Assembly: GCA_023614405.1 (NCBI GenBank) | Contig: CM042693.1 | Location: 338,131,527 to 338,195,526 of the forward strand | DNA length: 64,000 nt | Source: Avena insularis | Taxonomy: Eukaryota; Streptophyta; Magnoliopsida; Poales; Poaceae | Reading direction: 5' to 3' | Shown here: positions 57,406 to 64,000 of the stretch, in pieces | How the letters are laid out: each line of letters opens with the position of its first letter | Numbering within the stretch: the first letter of the stretch is position 1 | The notes under the pieces: model-generated | The model's database searches: none | What the model saw: the letters and a program-made list of their open reading frames with translations, nothing else | What the model was told of the DNA's origin: nothing | Translations under genes and position numbers: made by a program

Positions 57406-57502
57406 AGTGGTATTAGATCCATATTCTCGCGGTTACACAAGCATGTGCGGGTCAGTGGCGGGACATGTGGAGCATGGCGGTGTGGCCTAGAGTGGACACA
57501 GT

Positions 57503-60500
57503 TGTAACATCCCAGCATTAGAGCCTAGAAATAAGCTGAACCCTGATGTGTGCATTGCATTCATGCATAGAAAATCCAAATAAATTTCGCGCTTTTAAAC
57601 AAAACTTGTCAAAGTGATTGAAGCTTCTCTTAACTTGATGGAATAAGAAGTAGATCATCAAGTTGACTGCGATAAGTTTCAATATGACCTTTGCTAAAAC
57701 CTTATTTTGGGTAAGGGAGATTTGATCTAAGAGTAGATCAAATGAAATAAAAGTTAAAACCTAATGCATTGTGATTTATAGTTGATTCTTAGGTGATCAT
57801 ATCATAGTATCCATTATAATCACTCATGAGTACCAATTTAAGGATATAACACAAATAACAAGAATGTAACAACTATAGCTTAAGCTCATTTGCATATACC
57901 ATGAGTATCATGGTAATACCTAACCCTACTTCTTAAGTTAGATTGAGTAGAAACTAAGCTTAGATCATTCACCATATATCTTTCATTCCACATCAATCCT
58001 TGTCATATCTGTTGAGTTATATTCCCATATCTGTTGTTCATCAATGTTGAGAAATCAACTATTGATTCATCCATTCTCAACCTATCAAGCACTTGATCAT
58101 AACACAGCTTACAAATAAGTGTCTACAAAGAAACAACTAAGAAGAGGTGAATAGTGATGCTAGTTTCAAATATCATTTATTTGATAAGAATGATTGAAAA
58201 GAATCCAATAAATAGGATAGTTGATGGAGTTAAATCCCTCCTTGATAGAAAAGAAGATTACAAGGATGAAGACTAAAGATAGTTACCAGGAGTAGTCCTA
58301 TTGGATGAAGTAGGTATAGTTAATGCATTATATCTCTTAATCCAATAGATCTAAACAGAAGATAATTATAATACCACTGTAATGTTGTATTGATGGAGCC
58401 TTGATTAGCCAATTGGTAGCCTAAATCATAAAGGATCAAAAGATTATAATCGTCATGTCTTATTCACCAAGATTGAATGCTTATACCCTGTATAAGTGAC
58501 ATTGGTGGATAGAACATTATTGAACCCTAGTCTCAATATATTATCTTAGGTTAACTATTACAAGTCACAATAATATAATGTAAGATTGGTGTATGAGTTA
58601 CTAGAGTAAATATAAGACAATATGATTCAATTAAAACAAGTATAGTATGAAGTTATGGAAGTAGTCTTATTATTTTAAAGAATAATAAACCTTAGAGAAA
58701 GGTAGTTGGATACATACATCTGATGGAGGAATATTAGTGATGGATGTTTAAGGAAGACTATGAGTGGAGTTTGAAGGAATACTTGTTGGATGGAAGGTTA
58801 TCAATAGTAGAGTAGTGGATATAATTCAGAATGAATAAAAGGAAACTACAAAAGTTTCAATGTCAAGCTCATTAGGTTTATCAATGAATTTAGAAGAATA
58901 AAAGGTGAATGAGAATAGTACTATGAAGTAAAGCTCATCATACTAACTATGATGATGGATAGGAAGAAGTATTATATCTAGGAAAGGAAATCCTTAATAA
59001 GAAGTCTAGAATTATGAATTATGGAAGATAGTAATTATTGGTAAAAAACCAACTTTAAATCTTAAGTCAAACATAATATCCAATTCATGTGATTGATCTA
59101 TCATCTTATATTCATATCACTTTATAGAAATATTTTTCAAAGAGCAAATCACATAAGCACATATCTACTAATTCCAACCATCATAACTATATGGCTTAAG
59201 TATGTCTTTATCAATTCCTTTCCATAAAACATTCAAGGTATAACTTTCAAGTACTAAAGATGATGACAACAAATATCCCAAACAGAAAACAATATGTTTA
59301 GTTAGTGAATCTTTAACCACATTCATAAAGGAGACTAAGCATATTAAACACCCTAAACCCTAGGGTAAATAATTATAATCCAAAACCCTAAACTTCCTTG
59401 TTTATCCTAAAAAAAATAGATACAATTACCATTTTCCAAATCAGTGGAAGTAGTAATGAACATATTCATTTCTTTTATATTTCATACATCCAATAATGAT
59501 CTAGGATTATTATACATATAAAAATGTCTATTCAAACTCTGAGCCAACTAGAGTTAAGAGTTATAAACAAATAAGAATACATCATTCAAGAAATTCATAA
59601 CTAAATGAGGAAATAAAAATAATAAGAAAAGTTTCTACAAATTATTAAAAAAGGGGTTCATATTGAGTAAATAAAAGAAATATAAAAAGATTATATAATA
59701 AAATTTCACAAATGATACTAAATCTATTTTAGTCTTGCTGCAAATATCCAGCAAATAAATCATACAAAGAAAGGTTCAAAATATAAATCAAATTCAAATC
59801 TGAATAGGAAAACAGAAAATAGAAAAAGGTAAAACAAATAAAAAAACCAAACCAGGTCGTATCCCAACCCTACCTGCTTACCTAACGCCCCTGTGCAGCC
59901 CACAAAAGCCCAGCAACCAGCCCAGCTCGTCTCCATCTGTGACTGACAAGTGGGGTCAGGAGAGGACCGCGGGTTGAGCTGAAAGAATCGCCAGGGGTTA
60001 TCCACAAAACATCCATCGACGTCATCCTCACGCACACAGACAGCTCGCTGGCGGAGCTCGCCGCCGCCCGATATCGTCATCGTCGTCGTTGCGCCAAGAT
60101 CAATGTCGCCGCTGCCAGGAGAGGATAAGAAGGCCACCGCGATAACCCTGCTCGTCCTCATCCTCAATCTCGCTCTCCAGACTCACTTCCTTCCTTCACC
60201 TGAAAATCTAGCTCGTCAGAGTTCATCATTCCGGCCAACTCCGACCACCCCTTGCCTCGTGATAGCCACCATTAGACGCGCCGTCATGGACTGAACCATC
60301 TAGGACCAAGCACGGAGGCCCGCTCGTCGGGAATCATGTGATATCGAGCATTCCTTTTCCTCGGCCGCCGTGGCCATTACCGTCGATTCGCCATCGCCAC
60401 GCCTCCCCAAGCTTCCTCGACCGCTCTATCGTCATCAGGGTAAGATTACGCATCTCTAGACCCTAGTTTTGTTTGCTGATTCGCACCGTAGACCCCATTT

Positions 60501-63500
60501 CGTTGAGCACCATTGTTGGCCGCCGCAGAAGCTCGTCGCCGATTTATTTCCGGTGACCATTAAGTAGCGATGTTACCACCAATAGGTTCGCCTCGGTTCC
60601 CTCTATCTAGTTGCATCAACCTTGTCCACCGGAGCACAGTGGTTCGCTGCCGGCGACCATCCTCTGGTGGTGGAGATCAGGTTGATGTCAACATGAAATC
60701 ATGCTCGCGTCACCTTAGCCACGTCAACGCGTTTGACCTGGTCTTTGTCCTGCGTGGCAAGTGACATGGTATAGGGCCCATATGTCATTGACTGGGGGTA
60801 GTTAACCAATCGATAACAAATGCAATTTCTTTAACTTGAGAGCTGAGGTGGACAATGGCCCACTAGTCAGTGACTGAGGCTAGCTGTAGGTACGGTGTAA
60901 AAAGTATTTCCTGTTTAAGAAATAAATAAAATGTTATAAACTTAATTATTAATATTCCAGAAATCAAATAAATGATTAAATCTTGTTTAATTAATAACTT
61001 TTGATTTATAATTCAAAAAATGTGTATAATATATGAAAATTTGTAGAAAAATAAAATCTACAACTTAAATCTATTATCAAATATTAATATAATGATTATT
61101 TATATAAATATTATTTAATAAAGGTTTTATAAATAATAAAACTTTAATAATTCAAATTTTAATAATGGTAAATGTGAAAAATATAAATAGAATACCAAAA
61201 ATCTTAGAAAAATAAGAATTACAATTTAAAATTATAATCATACATTATAATTCAACTTAATCAAGTATTTGTTATTTATTAAGTATTTATAAAGAAATAA
61301 ATATTATAAAAATCATATCTTATTATTTATAAATCACAAAAATAAATGTAATATACCAAAATGATCACAAAAATAATATCTACATGTTGAAAATCTAATA
61401 TTCCACTTTTGAGTTAAATAAAAACTTAGTTATTTTAATAACTCAAATTTGAACTTATTTACTTCATTAATAATTCATATAAGGATAAATAAAATTTATT
61501 AATATTTCTAAAATGAGTCAATTAAGTCTTACAAATAGTATTAGTCTTAAATATTAATAATATAAGACCATAATGGTTTAAAACATTATAAAAACCTTTT
61601 TATTACATTACATTACTTTCAACCTTAAGTGAAGATTATATTCTCAAAGGACTCTAATTCCAGATAAAATCCTTAAAAAACAACTTGTAAATAATCAAAT
61701 CCTTACTATCTACTTTAACCACCAGATTACAAGAGCTACCACAACACTATAAAAGTCCAAAAGTAGTTAAGTAATATTATATTATGGTTTATAAACCCCA
61801 ACCACTCCTTATAAAAGGTAAATGGTACTACTCCATTATAAAATCAAGAACCACTACACTAAGTAAAAGAATGACCACTATTAAGTAACCTAAAGGAAAA
61901 ATTCCAGATACACAAGACACAAATATGATAAATATTAAACCTTCAAAGCTATTTATATTTTTAAAGTTAACTTTAGTCTCCAAGAATCTAAATATAACAC
62001 AATAACATTACTATATGTTTTATAGTTAACTTTGGTCTGAAGTAGTTCAGTTATAAAGCAACTCAAGTCAAACCATTTGAGCAAACCAATAACATCAACC
62101 ACCACTAACTAACCACAAAGCTTGTTTAGACCTTAGAAGAGAAACCTTTTCTTTGAAGGTTATCCTTTTTGCCACTTCAGACAAGAACTCTTGTATAAGC
62201 AATCTTGACTAGCATTTCATAGGTGTATATTTTATTGCTACATAAATATGTGTTGCTCACACACACTCATAAGCTCTAATAAAAGCACAAATGTGAAACT
62301 TATCTAAAAGTACCACACATTCCAAAGTAACCATTTCCGGAATCCAAACCCTAGAACAAAGTTATTCCCGGGATTTGCGTTTAGAACGTGCATCACATCA
62401 CCTATGCATAAAAGCATATTGCTTCTTTTATACATTAGTCCTTACTGGACCAATGATGCTGATTTCAGATTTTGGATCTTATACTGACTCGAAGACCGTG
62501 AGTGCATAATCTTGCAATCACAAAAGGCAAGTTCACACTTGCTCATATCCTTTATTTATTTTCTGTAAAGTATTTTACAAATCCAGTGTTGTCCTCACCT
62601 GCATTTGAAAAAGGTCAGAAAACACTATTTTCAATAATAATGTGAACTATTGGTTACTGATCCAGGGTGATCAGTTAATCTATTAAATCTGACAGTTGGA
62701 ATAACACTGTTCAGAACTATATCACCTAGGACTTAACAACCAATGTCGCCAGTGATTCTTGCGCCGTATATTACGTGTTGACCATGAGATTTGGAATAGG
62801 ATGGAGAAGTCAGTTGTATCTTCTTCCTCTCACATGAAGCCGGATGTGCAGGTTGTGGCTGTTATCACTCGTAGCGTGCATATTAATTGGTAATTCGTAG
62901 AGGATATGCAGCATATGGGTGGGAACCCTCAACGTCCCACGATAGTTCTGGCATCTAACGATTTGTACAAACCATTGCCGTAATTCAGTACGTGGGTATG
63001 GTGTACACCAAGGAGGCATGCGAGGTCGCGAAGGGGGCAGTGATTGGCTTGGATCATCTTCTGGACCCCACATCATGGAATTGTGGACGGGAATAAGCTG
63101 CCCGGTTGTGCAATAAAGTTGATCTCTCATGGGTAAAGTAACACACCTCTGCAGAGTGTAAGAACTGTAACTTGTTACTCCCTGTTCCGGGAAGGAGCTG
63201 CGAACGCGGCGGGAAAGGAACTCCATGAAAGTTCTGGTAAACCCGTGAAGGCTGACGAACATAGTTTTTCAGAATAAAATCAACCTTTGAAGAAATGTTT
63301 ATGAAAACTTGCATCGCCTATGACCTACGGTCTATGGCTGTAGTTATAGTGCATCAAACGCTCCTTTTCTAGTGAATTTGCTGAGTATGCTCGTACTCAA
63401 AGTATCTTCTTAACCCTTGCTAGATTCTGAAGCCGGAATAGACAACAACCACATCAAGTTATGCTCCAAGATTTATCATGCAAAGCTAAAGCTCATCAAT

Positions 63501-63896
63501 GAAGACAAGGAAGTCAACATATAACTCAACTCAAGTGAAGACGAAGTTACAGATGAGATAGGAATATAATCTCTAGCCAAAGAACCTAATTCTGTAGTGC
63601 ATTGCACTAGCAGCTATGTCAATCCCTTAGTTAAAATACTAGTTCTAGTAGTATAATAGTTCATACGTTGTTATTCTTTGATTCTTCTCCGTAAGAAGTT
63701 ATTTCTCTCTCTTTAACCTAGAGTGTTCTCTGGATCTTGTGTAAAGAGTGAGTTGTAACCTTTAGCCATGTATTGGATCCGTTGTGTCTCTGTTGTGCCA
63801 TTCTGAGGGATGTAATACTAGTGAACGGTGTTTCATTGGTGTTATGTCAACGACTATAGTATACTACATCATGCAGTGGTATGCTGGGTCACCACA
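57503..63896 (+). mobile_element. Solo LTR of the long-LTR (LARD-like) family, 6.4 kb
   Basis: 6,394 bp starting TGTAACATCCCAGCATTAGAG and ending GCTGGGTCACCACA. It is flanked by a perfect 5 bp target duplication ACAGT (57498-57502 and 63897-63901). It aligns over its length, in reverse orientation, with the LTRs at 20525-27030 and 30084-35370, including the GC-rich island (about 59870-60780) and the following AT-rich part. No primer site, interior or second LTR is present. It therefore arose by LTR-LTR recombination of a full element inserted in the Cassandra leader. It is clearly more diverged than the two LTRs of the full copy are from each other, and one segment (about 62650-63040) aligns only in blocks. 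Confidence 0.9.
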
Positions 63897-64000
63897 ACAG
63901 TATAGCACATGTGTCGGTACTGGACGCACAGACGTGTGCCAAGAGGGGATGTTCCTAAATTTTGCTTGATCGATGAAGGCATCGATCTTCTAAGGATGGG

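Larger units (their letters stand above)
57122..64000 (+). mobile_element. Cassandra copy 3, interrupted by a 6.4 kb solo LTR and cut by the window end
   Basis: The 5' LTR is 57122-57405 and the leader begins at 57406. The leader is broken at 57502 and resumes at 63902 in exact register with the interior of copy 2 (block ACGCACAGACGTGTGCCAAG). It runs to the purine-rich AAGGATGGG at the window end. The primer site at 57408-57419 reads TGGTATTAGATC, two changes from the functional form. The 3' LTR must begin within a few bases beyond the window. The 5S-like block at about 57211-57285 has several substitutions. Confidence 0.88.

Noticed and set aside
62810..63262. 150-codon minus-strand frame at the end of the solo LTR
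   Set aside because: It lies within the LTR and is not maintained in the other two LTR copies.

Overview
This window is intergenic DNA from a large-genome plant, most likely a pooid grass (the Triticeae, oat or ryegrass group). The evidence is the set of repeats: a BARE/Angela-lineage Copia, an Athila-lineage Gypsy with a tRNA-Asp primer site, a long-LTR non-coding element, a chromovirus-type Gypsy, three Cassandra TRIMs and LINE remnants. I cannot fix the species. I see no intact host gene. The only host-derived coding sequence I recognise is a two-exon pseudogene fragment of a plant inactive ubiquitin-hydrolase protein. Calls rest on open frames, LTR pairs, target-site duplications (TSDs), primer binding sites (PBSs), polypurine tracts (PPTs) and protein motifs read by eye.

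Layout. 1-710: Cassandra TRIM on the minus strand, cut by the window edge. 711-36664: one old Copia element on the minus strand, broken into pieces (711-3844, 10593-11628, 19816-20524, 35371-36664) by three later insertions. These are an Athila-lineage non-autonomous Gypsy (3845-10592), a BARE/Angela-lineage Copia (11629-19815, TSD CAATA) and a 14.8 kb long-LTR non-autonomous element (20525-35370, TSD CCTAG). 36665-38119: older host DNA with the ubiquitin-hydrolase pseudogene, a foldback MITE in its intron and a 122 bp LINE tail flanked by a 14 bp TSD. About 38120-54782: an ORF1-only LINE on the plus strand, itself split by a 344 bp micro-TRIM (38348-38691, TSD CTCCC) and by a 13.96 kb Tekay/Del-type Gypsy (39395-53351, minus strand). 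54783-57121: GC-rich DNA without a recognised gene, containing a complete Cassandra (55461-56244, TSD CCCGC). 57122-64000: a third Cassandra split by a 6.4 kb solo LTR (57503-63896, TSD ACAGT) of the same family as the long-LTR element.

Nothing here works as a pathway; the window is a record of nested insertions. The most unusual points are these. The Gypsy carries an extra reading frame (about 267 codons, coiled coil plus very acidic tail) between its primer site and gag. The long-LTR element and that Gypsy share terminal signals (same LTR start, similar polypurine tract, related primer site), which suggests the second type could mobilise the first. The 5' LTR of the long-LTR element has lost exactly 1,219 bp. 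The three Cassandra copies keep 5S-rRNA-like modules.
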